From NCBI RefSeq assembly GCF_004354045.1, contig NZ_SMRT01000006.1:272782-336781 (forward strand): a stretch of DNA of 64,000 bases. Direction: 5' to 3'. The notes beneath the pieces were generated by a model. It had not been told where the DNA came from, ran no database searches, and worked only from the letters and a program-made list of their open reading frames with translations. Position 1 is the first letter of the stretch; the number at the start of each line of letters is the position of its first letter. Below are positions 36,263 to 45,021 of the stretch, in pieces. A program made the translations under genes and the position numbers. The DNA comes from Paenibacillus piri. Its GTDB lineage: Bacteria; Bacillota; Bacilli; Paenibacillales; NBRC-103111.

Positions 36263-37276
36263 GTGAATACCGGGAATGAGCGATTTTACGGCAAACAATT
36301 GAAGCGGGACATGTTCAACCAATCGGGCGTTCTCGTCGTGCCCGCTATGGCGCTGGTTGGCATGGAGCAGCTGCAAATTTTGAACCGCCACGGGATTTCA
36401 TTGGAAGAGCATGATGTCGGCGATAGAACGGAACCATCCGATCATAGTCAGCTCATTGACGAGAGCGTCTTGATTATCGAGGATATTTTTCAAGAAATTC
36501 GCTATACGAAACAAATACCATTATTGACGATCCGCAAGCAAATCTTTCCGATGATTTACCATACTACGGAACAGCCTAACCTGTTCGCACTGTTTGCTTG
36601 CTTGCAATCCAAGGATGATTATACGTTTCGCCACAACATTGGGGTAGGCGTCATAGCAACCTTGATCGGCAGGTGGCTTGAACTGAAAGAAAGCGAATTA
36701 TCCCAACTGACGATTGCAGCCACTCTTCACGATGTCGGCAAGCTGAAAATTCCGCTTGAATTGCTGAATAAACCGGAAAAATTAACCGCTGAGGAATTCG
36801 AGCTCATGAAGAAGCATACTTGGTTCGGTTATGAAATGATCCAGAATACGGTAGGAACCAATCTTAGAGAAGCACTTGTTGCCTATCAGCATCATGAGCG
36901 GCAGGACGGAAGCGGATATCCGCTCGGGATCAAAGGCGATCAAATTTCGTTTTTCAGCCGGATTGTTGCAGTAGCCGATGTATTTCACGCGATGACTTCC
37001 CAAAGAGCCTATAAAAACGCGGCGCCTTTCTATGAGACGTTGAAACAGATGCACGACAACGCTTTCGGCGTTTTGGATCCTCAAATCATCCGGTTGTTTA
37101 TGGATAAAATGATGCAGTCGATCATTGGAAATGATGTTTTGCTGACGGACGGAAGCAAAGGAACCATCGTTATGGTGAATCCCCATGATCCGCTGCATCC
37201 CCTTGTCAGTCTGGATTCGGGATTTCTGGACTTAAGCAAGCAATCCTCATGCCATATTGAACGCATACTGATTTAA
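36263..37276 (+). CDS. HD-GYP domain phosphodiesterase (canonical motif)
   Basis: A 337-residue protein. After a ~130-residue N-terminal region comes an HD-GYP domain with canonical LHDVGKLKIP, KHTWFGYEM and HHERQDGSGYP. Canonical HD-GYP proteins hydrolyse cyclic di-GMP to GMP. The GTG at 36263 was chosen because AGGAAGGGG precedes it by 8 bases; the upstream open frame starts at 36182. There is no membrane segment. The MHYT-GGDEF-EAL gene follows 62 bases later in the same direction, so both may be co-transcribed. Confidence 0.88.
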   Translation: MNTGNERFYGKQLKRDMFNQSGVLVVPAMALVGMEQLQILNRHGISLEEHDVGDRTEPSDHSQLIDESVLIIEDIFQEIRYTKQIPLLTIRKQIFPMIYHTTEQPNLFALFACLQSKDDYTFRHNIGVGVIATLIGRWLELKESELSQLTIAATLHDVGKLKIPLELLNKPEKLTAEEFELMKKHTWFGYEMIQNTVGTNLREALVAYQHHERQDGSGYPLGIKGDQISFFSRIVAVADVFHAMTSQRAYKNAAPFYETLKQMHDNAFGVLDPQIIRLFMDKMMQSIIGNDVLLTDGSKGTIVMVNPHDPLHPLVSLDSGFLDLSKQSSCHIERILI

Positions 37277-37338
37277 ATCGTTATCTCGACCCGGCCTGTC
37301 TGTGGCTTTAGCTTGCATGGAAAGGAGCTGTACAACTA

Positions 37339-39360
37339 TTGCCGGTGGAAGGAACCTACAATTATTATATTGTCGCCCTTTCGGTTCTGATCGCCATTTT
37401 AGCCTCTTATCTCGCTTTGAATATTACATCGAAAATATCGTATGCCAGAGGTAAATCTAAATTTTTCTGGCTGTTTACGGGTTCTTTTGTTATGGGGAGC
37501 GGCGTATGGTCGATGCATTTCGTTGGGATGCTTTCGTTCCATTTGCAGGTGCATGTGCGCTATGATATGACGCTGACGCTTCTTTCCATGGCGGCAAGTA
37601 TTGCGGCATCGTTCATTGCCTTCTATATGACGATGTCCCCGGAAACAAGTGCTGCTAAGATGGCCGCAGGCGTGTTATTTATGGGCAGCGGCATCGTTGC
37701 GATGCATTACACGGGGATGGCTGCGATGCGAATGCCCATTCAATTGGAATACGACCCGTTTTATTGGGCATTATCCGCCGTAATCGCACTGGCGGTGTCT
37801 TATGCGGCTATGCTGCTATTTCTCCGCTTCCGGAATTATACGGCCGTCAGCCCGTTAAAGTGGCTATCGGCGGTCGTAATGGGATTCGCCATCTGCGGCA
37901 TGCATTATACGGGGATGAAGGCAGCCTTGTTTAAAGACCATCATCACGCGCCGAAGCTTCCCGACGACGCTTCGCTTATCGACCCTTTTTTATTTTATGG
38001 CGTAACGGCAACGATATTTGTTATTTTGCTTGTCTCGTGGGGGGCGATGTTTTTTGACCGTCACGTGCTGGAAAAAATGGCATATACGGATACGATTACC
38101 GGATTGCCCAACCGCAATGAGATGAAACGTTTTTTTGACAAGCATAACGGTAAAGAAACCGTCGCCGTCCTTTTCCTCGACCTGGACCAATTCAAGGCGA
38201 TTAACGATACGTTGGGGCATCATATCGGCGATTTGCTCGTACAAGCGGTCGGCGGCCGTCTGCAAAGCTTCGTCACTGACAAACAGCAAGTATTTCGAAT
38301 AGGTGGCGATGAATTTTTAATCATTTGCACCGATTGTCGGCAAGCCTCGGCAGAACGGCAAGCGGGCCATATATTACAGAAGATCAAAGAGCCCTATTTT
38401 CTCGGAGGCAACGAGCTTTATGTGACCGGAAGCATCGGCATAGCCGTAGGCTCGATTCAAAACGAGGACCGCTCGATTTTGCTGAAGCAGGCGGATACGG
38501 CCATGTACCGGGCGAAAAATTTGGGCAAAAACCAGTACTGCGTCTATAGCGAGGAGATGGGTGTACAAGAGGTCAGACGAATGGAATTGGAGAAAGATTT
38601 GAACCGGGCTTTTGAGCAAAATGAATTTTTCATTGAGTACCAGCCTAAGTGGAATGTGACGACGGAACGGCCCATTGGCTTTGAAGCGCTGCTGCGCTGG
38701 AGGCATCCACGCCTGGGGGTCGTTTACCCCGGTGAATTCATTCCGATTGCAGAAGAGACGGGGCTGATTGTTCCCATGACCAGATGGGTGCTGGAGCAAG
38801 CTTGTCTGCAATGCGCCCAATGGCAGAAAAAAGGCGTTTACTTGCCGGTATCCGTTAACTTGTCCATTCGCCTGTTCAAAAGCGACAGCTTGCAGGAGAT
38901 GGTGCAAAAGACATTAGCCGCAGCGGAGCTCAAGCCGCGTTTTCTGGAGCTTGAAATAACGGAATCGATGGTTCTTTACGATGTGAACGATATGATTCGC
39001 CAGCTTTTGGCGATCCGGGCTCTGGGTGTGCGCGTTTCGATGGATGATTTTGGAACGGGCTATTCCTCGATAGGCTTGCTGGACCGGATTCCTATCGATG
39101 CGCTCAAATTGGACCGGATGTTTACGAACGATTTGCACACGCCGAGCAAAAGGGCGATTATTGCCGCGATTGTCATGATGGCGAAAAGCTTGAAGCTGGA
39201 TGTCATCGCCGAGGGTGTGGAAAGCTACGAGCATATTACCTTTTTGAAAAATTTGGGATGTACCGTGATGCAGGGGTACTATTACGGCAAGCCCATGCTA
39301 GATGAGGAGATTGAAGCATGGCTGGCATTCATGGAACGATCGAAAGGTACCGCCCTTTGA
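37339..39360 (+). CDS. MHYT-GGDEF-EAL sensor protein for cyclic di-GMP turnover
   Basis: A 673-residue integral-membrane protein. Seven hydrophobic segments (residues ~8-235) carry three MHxxGM repeats (MHFVGM, MHYTGM, MHYTGM) of the MHYT sensor domain, thought to bind a metal or a diatomic gas. A GGDEF domain (~250-410) has an intact RIGGDEF. An EAL domain (~425-665) has intact FEALLRW and DDFGTGYSS. Both catalytic motifs are preserved, so it could make or degrade cyclic di-GMP depending on the signal. It begins with TTG at 37339 after AAAGGAG. Confidence 0.93.
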   Translation: MPVEGTYNYYIVALSVLIAILASYLALNITSKISYARGKSKFFWLFTGSFVMGSGVWSMHFVGMLSFHLQVHVRYDMTLTLLSMAASIAASFIAFYMTMSPETSAAKMAAGVLFMGSGIVAMHYTGMAAMRMPIQLEYDPFYWALSAVIALAVSYAAMLLFLRFRNYTAVSPLKWLSAVVMGFAICGMHYTGMKAALFKDHHHAPKLPDDASLIDPFLFYGVTATIFVILLVSWGAMFFDRHVLEKMAYTDTITGLPNRNEMKRFFDKHNGKETVAVLFLDLDQFKAINDTLGHHIGDLLVQAVGGRLQSFVTDKQQVFRIGGDEFLIICTDCRQASAERQAGHILQKIKEPYFLGGNELYVTGSIGIAVGSIQNEDRSILLKQADTAMYRAKNLGKNQYCVYSEEMGVQEVRRMELEKDLNRAFEQNEFFIEYQPKWNVTTERPIGFEALLRWRHPRLGVVYPGEFIPIAEETGLIVPMTRWVLEQACLQCAQWQKKGVYLPVSVNLSIRLFKSDSLQEMVQKTLAAAELKPRFLELEITESMVLYDVNDMIRQLLAIRALGVRVSMDDFGTGYSSIGLLDRIPIDALKLDRMFTNDLHTPSKRAIIAAIVMMAKSLKLDVIAEGVESYEHITFLKNLGCTVMQGYYYGKPMLDEEIEAWLAFMERSKGTAL

Positions 39361-39391
39361 CCTGCTTTATGGCGGATCGCTGAAACATAAG

Positions 39392-39425
39392 AAGGATCGG
39401 GACGGCAGCCCGATCCTTCCTTATT
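39392..39425 (+). terminator. Terminator after the MHYT-GGDEF-EAL gene
   Basis: AAGGATCGGG (39392-39401) and CCCGATCCTT (39409-39418) form a perfect 10-bp stem with a 7-base loop, then CCTTATTT. Confidence 0.85.
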
Positions 39426-39457
39426 TAAAATTGTAAAGAAAGCATAAGTTCCATACG

Positions 39458-39509
39458 TTGCTTTGCCAATCTTGATAAACATGCCTGTCCTCGGCGAAGC
39501 CGTTTATCC
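39458..39509 (-). repeat. Short hairpin repeat, third (shortened) copy of the family at 44813 and 44899
   Basis: Read on the minus strand it begins GGATAAACGGCTTCGCC, continues with GACAGGCATGTTTATCAAG and ends near GGCAAAGCAA. This parallels the two direct copies at 44813-44962 but lacks their central GTCCTTAAAGGAC stem. Its 5' end overlaps the outer end of the 120-bp repeat at 39500-39620. Confidence 0.6.
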
Positions 39510-39620
39510 GATTACGACTTTATCGGGTTAAGACCCCTACCTCTAAGGTGGGCCTTGAATCAGGTGGGGTAGAGTCCCCATCTGATTCCCCGATGTTCAG
39601 CAAAGCTGAACGAGTTCACT
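39500..39620 (+). mobile_element. Transposase-less ~120-bp element, copy 1 (IS200/IS605 right-end-like)
   Basis: 121 bases nearly identical to the reverse complement of 52102-52221: three substitutions and a 1-base indel by eye. Internal structure includes CCTACCTC-TAA-GGTGGG and the perfect hairpin GTTCAGC-AAA-GCTGAAC near the end, before TTCACT. It contains no transposase ORF. Subterminal hairpins and a CCACCT...GGTGGG stem just after where a tnpB stop would lie recall the right end/omega-RNA of IS200/IS605-family elements, so it may be a MITE-like remnant. The origin is inferred. Confidence 0.6.
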
Positions 39621-39632
39621 CCGTGGGCAGGG

Positions 39633-40007
39633 CTACTTCTTCTCCGCCAGCCATCCGGCCAACGCGTCGATTTCCTCGGGCTTCAGCTTGCCGCCGAACC
39701 CGGGCATGCCGTTGCCGCCGCCCGTAACCTGCTTCGTGATCTGCTCTCGGGTCATTTGACCGCCGACCTTCTGAAGGTTGGTCTTCGGCCCGACCTTTCC
39801 TTCAAGGCCGCTGCCGTGACAGGAGAGGCAGTTATTTTTGTACAACGATTGCACCTGCTCGGGAGCGCTGGCCAGCACATCCGTCTGCCCGCCGTTGCTC
39901 TTGCCGCCGAACGGCTCGCCGGCATTAGGCTTGGACGTACCGCAGCCGGACAACGCTGCAGCAAGCAGCGCCGCGGCAAGCAGCGTGACGATTTTACCGT
40001 GATTCAT
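39633..40007 (-). CDS. Small cytochrome c lipoprotein
   Basis: A 124-residue mono-haem cytochrome c. The lipoprotein signal peptide ends LSGC, a Gly/Asn-rich linker follows, and the haem site is CLSCH at about residues 60-64; a C-terminal Met in GMPGFGG is the probable sixth ligand. It resembles the small lipid-anchored cytochromes (CccB-like) of Gram-positive bacteria. AGGAGGTG lies upstream of the ATG at 40007, which overlaps the stop of the upstream membrane-protein gene as ATGA. It probably carries electrons at the outer face of the membrane; the partner oxidase is not in the window. Confidence 0.88.
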   Translation of the reverse strand: MNHGKIVTLLAAALLAAALSGCGTSKPNAGEPFGGKSNGGQTDVLASAPEQVQSLYKNNCLSCHGSGLEGKVGPKTNLQKVGGQMTREQITKQVTGGGNGMPGFGGKLKPEEIDALAGWLAEKK

Positions 40008-40582
40008 TTCGCTACACCTCCTTGGTCGTCCGACTTCGAGTTCCATCTGCGGATCATCCAGGCGAGGGCGATCATGCTCAAGCCGCCGAAGCCGCCGAGC
40101 AATAGCGACGCGAAGCCCAGGTACCATACCGCAACGACGGTAGTGAGCAGAAACAGCCATAAGCTCATATAAATAAGCGGCTTTCCGAGCCACATGGCGA
40201 ACAGCGCGTATGCGACGGCCAAAACGTATGAGCGCAGCAGCGGCGCAAAGAACGGGTCCACTGCCTGTACATACTGGAGCACGCTAACGGCTCCGACGAT
40301 CATGAGCAGCGGCAGCGCCGCTTTACCGCCCTGATCGGCGAGCCGCTGCCAGCGGCCCGTGCGGAAGCTGCCGGCAAGTGCGGCCAGGCTGGCTGCACAG
40401 GCAATCCAGGTCGTCAGCTGCTGCCAAAGACCGACATCCTGCCATTGGCCGAAAAAGCCGATGCATGAAGAAAGCACCCACTGGGTGCCCCATATATAAA
40501 GAAATACAATGTAAGGAAGACCCCAACCGATATGATCGTGTCGCTGTACAAGCTCTTGACCTGATACTTGCCCGGCTTTCAT
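40004..40582 (-). CDS. Polytopic membrane protein of unknown function coupled to cytochrome c
   Basis: A 192-residue protein with about five hydrophobic segments (roughly residues 20-40, 50-70, 85-105, 115-130 and 135-170) and a basic C-terminal tail. The ATG at 40582 follows GAGGTGG. I do not recognise a family. Its stop overlaps the cytochrome c start, so the two are translated together, suggesting a membrane partner or assembly factor for that cytochrome (inference). Confidence 0.65.
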   Translation of the reverse strand: MKAGQVSGQELVQRHDHIGWGLPYIVFLYIWGTQWVLSSCIGFFGQWQDVGLWQQLTTWIACAASLAALAGSFRTGRWQRLADQGGKAALPLLMIVGAVSVLQYVQAVDPFFAPLLRSYVLAVAYALFAMWLGKPLIYMSLWLFLLTTVVAVWYLGFASLLLGGFGGLSMIALAWMIRRWNSKSDDQGGVAK

Positions 40583-40674
40583 GCCGATACCACCTCGTTC
40601 GCCAAAATACCGCACATCGTTTGTCACTTGGTAGCGTAGCATTTTTAAGCGGGGGAAGTCAAACTTCGACACGG

Positions 40675-41538
40675 TCAATGCCGATCCGTCACCGGCGCAA
40701 ACCGGTGCTTCTTGGCATAATCGCGCGGGGACAAGCCGGTCACCTTTTTGAAAATGCGGCTGAAATAAAACTCATCCGTGTAACCTACGCTGCCTGCGAT
40801 CGATTTCAAACGGTAATCCGACAGGACGAGCAGATCCTTGGCCCGGTCTACGCGCAGATGCGTCAAGTAGTCAATCGGGCTGTAGCCGATATATTTTTTG
40901 AACAGTCGGGAATAGTGGCTCACGCTCAGTCCCGCTTGCTGGGCGAGTCCTTCGAGGGTCAGAGGCTCTTGGTAGTGGCCGATCATATAATCCTGCGTCG
41001 ACTCGATCGCCGCCGTCGTATCGCCGGCAATTTTTTGCGCCCGGAAATCTTGAATCAGCGTCATGAAAAATTCCAGCAGCAATATTTTGCGCCGCATCAC
41101 GGTCATATGGCCTCTACGCTTCCACAGCACATTCAGCTGCTCGAACAAATAGATCAGCCGGGGTGTGTTCGTGATGGTGTACATGCCTTCGAGCGGGAAC
41201 GGCGATTCCGCCGCGCTGCGGTAAACCCACTGTTCCTTCTCTTCGAAAGTTTCCGTATAATGAAAACGGAGGAAGTAATATTCGAGAGGCTGATCGGGAT
41301 CGGTCTCACGCTCCACGACCATCCCCGGACTGAAGCAGAAAAACTTCCCGGGCTCGGCCGGATAGCGCGTTCCGTTCAAGGTAAATGTGCCCTTGCCTTT
41401 GATCACAAGCCAGATCGAATGATGTTTAATCGCTCTCGGGGGCTGACGCCACGCGGAATCGCACTTTTGATGACCGACCAGCAGGATGGATATTACCAAG
41501 CGGTTCAATCTTGCCGCCAGCTCGCCTGGAGTTAACAT
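40675..41538 (-). CDS. AraC family transcriptional regulator
   Basis: A 287-residue regulator. An N-terminal cupin-like sensor (IWLVIKGKGTFTLNGTRY, EPGKFFCFSPG) precedes a C-terminal double HTH (residues ~185-280; LEGLAQQAGLSVSHYSRLFK, then VGYTDEFYFSRIFKK). The ATG at 41538 follows GAGGAGCGAGG. It is divergent from mutY and upstream, in the same direction, of the membrane protein/cytochrome pair (92-base gap), which might be its targets. Such AraC proteins in Paenibacillus commonly regulate sugar genes, so its ligand is uncertain. Confidence 0.9.
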   Translation of the reverse strand: MLTPGELAARLNRLVISILLVGHQKCDSAWRQPPRAIKHHSIWLVIKGKGTFTLNGTRYPAEPGKFFCFSPGMVVERETDPDQPLEYYFLRFHYTETFEEKEQWVYRSAAESPFPLEGMYTITNTPRLIYLFEQLNVLWKRRGHMTVMRRKILLLEFFMTLIQDFRAQKIAGDTTAAIESTQDYMIGHYQEPLTLEGLAQQAGLSVSHYSRLFKKYIGYSPIDYLTHLRVDRAKDLLVLSDYRLKSIAGSVGYTDEFYFSRIFKKVTGLSPRDYAKKHRFAPVTDRH

Positions 41539-41639
41539 GGGCCTCGCTCCTCGCAGGTTAATGTTCATTTATTTTATCATAGGCACGAATAAGTTTGAAC
41601 GACCCGGAGAGGGATTATGATAGCTCAAGAGGAGAAGTT

Positions 41640-42782
41640 ATGAATACGACGACGACACAAAAGCAATTTTTTTCCGAGCAGCTGCTAGCCTGGTACCGCC
41701 GGCACCGCCGCGACCTGCCGTGGCGCCGCAGCCGCAATCCGTACTACATATGGATATCCGAGGTGATGCTGCAGCAAACCCGTGTCGATACGGTCATTCC
41801 GTATTTCCACCGGTTTATCGAGCGTTTCCCAACCATGCAATCGTTAGCCGAGGCGCCGGAGGAGGAGGTGCTGAAGTTGTGGGAAGGACTCGGCTACTAT
41901 TCGCGGGCCCGTAATCTGCAGGGGGCTGTACGCGAGGTGCAGGAACGTTATGGCGGCACGGTGCCCGATACGAAAGAGGAGATTTCCACGTTGAAAGGCG
42001 TCGGTCCCTATACGTCCGGAGCGATCCTCAGCATCGCTTACAACAAGCCCGAGCCCGCCGTGGACGGCAATGTGATGCGCGTGCTGTCGCGCTACTTTCT
42101 CATCGAGGAAGATATTATGAAGCCCGCGACGCGAAGCTTGATGGAAAAGCTGGCCAAGGAGCTTATCCCCGGCGGTGCGGCCGGCGATTTCAACCAGGGG
42201 CTGATGGAGCTTGGAGCGATGGTATGCACGCCGCGTTCGCCGCACTGCCTGACCTGTCCGGTGATGGAACACTGCTCGGCGAGAGACGCCAGGATGGAAG
42301 AGGCGCTGCCCGTGAAGAAAAAGGCGAAGCCGCCGCGCCCGGAATACCGGATTGCGGCCATTGTCGAAGGCAGCGGCGTTCACGCCGGCAAGGTGCTGAT
42401 CCGCCAGCGCCCGCAGGAAGGGCTGCTGGCCCGCATGTGGGAGCTTCCGCATGTCGAGGTGCCGTTCGCTTACGCGGCGGCTGCCGATGGCAAAGACGGA
42501 TCCATAGCGATACCGCCGTCGATAAGCTTGCTGACGGATCGGCTTGCGGAGGAAACGATAGGTGTGCGCCCGGAACGCAGGTTTATGCGCACCGAGCACA
42601 CATTCAGCCATATTCATTGGGATATGGAGGTCGTGATTTGCAGTCTTGAGCCATCGGTATTGCCTGCGGCATCCGGCATGCTCATGCCTTCGCATTATGA
42701 ATGGGTCGATTCCTCGGTGATGGGGCAGTATGCATTTCCTAACGTGTTTTTGAAGCTGCTGAACCGTTATTTTCAGAAGTAA
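41640..42782 (+). CDS. mutY: A/G-specific adenine DNA glycosylase
   Basis: A 380-residue base-excision repair enzyme that removes adenine opposite 8-oxoguanine. The helix-hairpin-helix LKGVGPYTSGAILS is followed by the catalytic Asp in EPAVDGNVMRV. The 4Fe-4S ligands C-x6-C-x2-C-x5-C are at about residues 199-215 (CTPRSPHCLTCPVMEHC), and a C-terminal NUDIX-like domain recognises 8-oxoG. The ATG at 41640 follows AGAGGAG. It converges on the Crp/Fnr gene with a 3-base gap and no evident terminator. Confidence 0.96.
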   Translation: MNTTTTQKQFFSEQLLAWYRRHRRDLPWRRSRNPYYIWISEVMLQQTRVDTVIPYFHRFIERFPTMQSLAEAPEEEVLKLWEGLGYYSRARNLQGAVREVQERYGGTVPDTKEEISTLKGVGPYTSGAILSIAYNKPEPAVDGNVMRVLSRYFLIEEDIMKPATRSLMEKLAKELIPGGAAGDFNQGLMELGAMVCTPRSPHCLTCPVMEHCSARDARMEEALPVKKKAKPPRPEYRIAAIVEGSGVHAGKVLIRQRPQEGLLARMWELPHVEVPFAYAAAADGKDGSIAIPPSISLLTDRLAEETIGVRPERRFMRTEHTFSHIHWDMEVVICSLEPSVLPAASGMLMPSHYEWVDSSVMGQYAFPNVFLKLLNRYFQK

Positions 42783-42785
42783 TAG

Positions 42786-43481
42786 CTAGGAGGCAGGAGT
42801 GGGGAACAGCTTTCTCAAAGCTTCCATGTTGTGGACGTAAATCATTTTTTTATGAATCGAAATAATTTGATCCTCCTGCAGCTCTTGGAGCACCTTGGTT
42901 ACAGATTCCCGGACGGTTCCCGCCAGGTTGGCCAGCTGCTGGTGGGTCAGCTTCATGTTGATCATCAGCTGGCCCTGCTTCATTACGCCGTGCTCTACGG
43001 CAAGCCGGTGAACAACCTTGATGATTCGCATCCGGACATCCAGAAAGGTCAGATCGTAAATCTGCTCGTTCGCTTTGCGCAGCCGTTCCATCGTTACTTC
43101 GAGCAGGCGCAAGCTCAGCTTTGGCGTTCGTTCCAGAAATTGGTAAAACTCGGAGCGCATCAGCGTGTAGATCGTGCTCGTTTCCAACGTTTCGGCGGTG
43201 GCCGAGCGGGTCAATCCTTTTTGAATCATCGACATCTCCCCGAAAAAATCGCCTTCACGGAACAGCGCGAGTATGATTTCCTTGGAGTAATCGATCCGGT
43301 AAATTTTGACGACGCCGGATTGAATCAAATAAAACTCATCCCCCAGGTCCGCCTCGAAAAATAAAATCGTGCCTTTTTTGTAAGTGCGTTCCACAAACAG
43401 CGGGGCAATGGTTTCCAGCTCGCTTGCCGATAAATCTTGAAAAATCGGGACATTTTGCAGCAGTGGTACAATGTTTCGCAT
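42786..43481 (-). CDS. Crp/Fnr family transcriptional regulator
   Basis: A 231-residue protein. The cyclic-nucleotide-binding-like beta-barrel covers residues ~15-125 (GDEFYLIQSGVVKIY, GDFFGEMSMI), and a C-terminal winged helix has LTHQQLANLAGTVRESVTKV. There is no N-terminal cysteine cluster, so it is not an Fe-S FNR. The effector is unknown. It lies 23 bases downstream of the HD-GYP gene on the same strand, probably in one transcript with it. Confidence 0.92.
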   Translation of the reverse strand: MRNIVPLLQNVPIFQDLSASELETIAPLFVERTYKKGTILFFEADLGDEFYLIQSGVVKIYRIDYSKEIILALFREGDFFGEMSMIQKGLTRSATAETLETSTIYTLMRSEFYQFLERTPKLSLRLLEVTMERLRKANEQIYDLTFLDVRMRIIKVVHRLAVEHGVMKQGQLMINMKLTHQQLANLAGTVRESVTKVLQELQEDQIISIHKKMIYVHNMEALRKLFPTPAS

Positions 43482-43504
43482 GGAGCTTCATCTCTTTTCC
43501 GGAC

Positions 43505-44623
43505 TTAGTGAACCAGTGCATCTTCCCCGATGCTGAAAATCATGATGTGCAGGTGTTTGGATAAATCGATTTCCTCCGGATGTTTGAGGTCCTCGCCATG
43601 CTCATCGGTCAAAATCCGAACCACGGGACGCTGCTTGAGTGTAGGGTTGATTTTGGATACGATGCCGCACTGGCCCGTGCTGAGACGAACGCTGAGGCCA
43701 ACCGGATAAATCGCCACCTTATTTCGGAAAAATTCCACCTTACTCTTATCATACAACGTACCGGCTCCCGTGAAAAGAATCTCTAGCGCATGATCGGGCG
43801 GCAATGAAGGACGGTAAGGCCGCGGATTCGTCATGGCGTCGTAAGCGTCCAGCAATCCTACCCATTGCGCGAACGGATGAACGCCGGTTCCCGACAGCCG
43901 GTGCGGGTAGCCGGTGCCGTCTATTTTCTCGTGATGCTGCAGCGCACAGTGGGCTGCGAGCAGCGGAATACCGGGCGTTTCCTTGAGCAGCTGGAAGCCG
44001 TATTCGGTATGCTTTTGAATTTCCGCATATTCGATTGGCGTCAGCGCCGTCGCTTTGAGCAGCAGCTCCTGGGGCACCTGCGTATTGCCGACGTCGTGGA
44101 ACATCGCGCCGAGGCTGAGCGCCTCCAAATCTTCGCGGCTGTATCCTTCGATCATTCCGATTCGAGTGGCATAGACGCATACGTTAAGCGCATTTTGGTA
44201 AAAATGCTCGAAGATCGAGAAGGTGCTGCGGTTCATCTGCATCAGCATGATGGTGTCGTCCGTAGGCCGAATGTGCAGGTGCAAATCGTCCTTCACCTGA
44301 CTGATGCACTGCATGGCCGTCTTGAATAACGTATGGCGATCGCCGGCCGTCAGCGCTCTCGAATTTTGCAGCGTCTGGAACGTACGAATCAGCTGCGAGC
44401 GGACAACGGCTCTCGTTTCCTCGCGAAGCGCATCGGCGATATAGATGTCATCTGTTCGTTGATCCGCGATATAGAGCTGCTGGAAGCCCATTTGCTTTAA
44501 CTTGTTTATAAGTCCTTGCGTCAGCTCTACCTGAAAACCAAGCAGCGTATGGCCTTCATCCGAAATAATAGGCTTTCCGAGCTTCATGCCCGGCCGTATC
44601 ATGGACATTGGAATTAGTCTCAT
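43505..44623 (-). CDS. HD-GYP domain protein with Lys-to-Asn change in the HD motif
   Basis: A 372-residue protein. An N-terminal DUF3391-like segment (MRLIPMSMIRPGMKLGKPI) is followed by an HD-GYP domain. The GYP part is canonical (HHEKIDGTGYP), but the HD part reads FHDVGNTQVP where HDxGK is usual, so the conserved Lys is Asn. Probably a cyclic di-GMP phosphodiesterase or a receptor-like variant. It is followed on the same strand by a Crp/Fnr regulator. Confidence 0.85.
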   Translation of the reverse strand: MRLIPMSMIRPGMKLGKPIISDEGHTLLGFQVELTQGLINKLKQMGFQQLYIADQRTDDIYIADALREETRAVVRSQLIRTFQTLQNSRALTAGDRHTLFKTAMQCISQVKDDLHLHIRPTDDTIMLMQMNRSTFSIFEHFYQNALNVCVYATRIGMIEGYSREDLEALSLGAMFHDVGNTQVPQELLLKATALTPIEYAEIQKHTEYGFQLLKETPGIPLLAAHCALQHHEKIDGTGYPHRLSGTGVHPFAQWVGLLDAYDAMTNPRPYRPSLPPDHALEILFTGAGTLYDKSKVEFFRNKVAIYPVGLSVRLSTGQCGIVSKINPTLKQRPVVRILTDEHGEDLKHPEEIDLSKHLHIMIFSIGEDALVH

Positions 44624-44812
44624 AGAACCAAACCACCTTCTGAAATAACTGGTTATTATGCCTTACAACTGAGTCTTTAGTCGTGTAAGCATAGGTAACA
44701 TTATCTCACGATGCAGGACTTTTTTTCTGTGAGCTGTGATACAAAAATCGCGAAAAAGAGACTGATTTCGGCAAAAAAATTAAATTATAGGCAAATTTAT
44801 AAAGTTTTAGGC
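44624..44812. other. AT-rich gap upstream of the HD-GYP gene
   Basis: No gene is visible. The region is AT-rich and includes an imperfect inverted repeat (TGCCTTAC ... GTAAGCA, ~44656-44690). It presumably holds the promoter of the minus-strand HD-GYP/Crp unit, but I could not fix convincing -35/-10 boxes. Confidence 0.3.
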
Positions 44813-44875
44813 AAGGATAAACGGCTCCGCCGTCCTTAAAGGACAGGCGCGTTTGTCAAGGTTGTGCGAAGCAAA
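44813..44875 (+). repeat. ~63-nt hairpin repeat, copy 1
   Basis: It starts AAGGATAAACGGC, has a GTCCTT/AAGGAC stem nested inside AAACG/CGTTT, and ends GTTGTGCGAAGCAAA. A second direct copy starts 86 bases later, and a shortened inverted copy is at 39458-39509. Confidence 0.75.
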
Positions 44876-44898
44876 GTCTAAAACTTATACTTTCAACC

Positions 44899-44962
44899 AA
44901 GGGTAAACGGCTTCGTCAGTCCTTAGAGGACGAGCGCGTTTATCAAGGTTGTGCGAAGCAAA
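44899..44962 (+). repeat. ~63-nt hairpin repeat, copy 2
   Basis: Direct copy of 44813-44875 with compensating changes in the stem (GTCCTTAGAGGAC in place of GTCCTTAAAGGAC) and the identical tail CAAGGTTGTGCGAAGCAAA. It lies just beyond the sodA terminator. Confidence 0.75.
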
Positions 44963-44967
44963 TCAAC

Positions 44968-45003
44968 CAAAAAAAGGCTCCGGAATCGGTTGATTCCGGA
45001 GTC
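44968..45003 (-). terminator. Terminator of sodA
   Basis: On the minus strand GACTCCGGAATC pairs with GATTCCGGAGCC around AACC, followed by a run of eight T. Confidence 0.92.
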
Positions 45004-45021
45004 TTGTTGGTAAGCGATCGA

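Noticed and set aside
40378..41535. 385-residue open frame opposite the AraC-type gene
   Set aside because: Antisense shadow: composition is Arg/His/Gln-rich, there is no domain, and the minus-strand AraC protein is clear.
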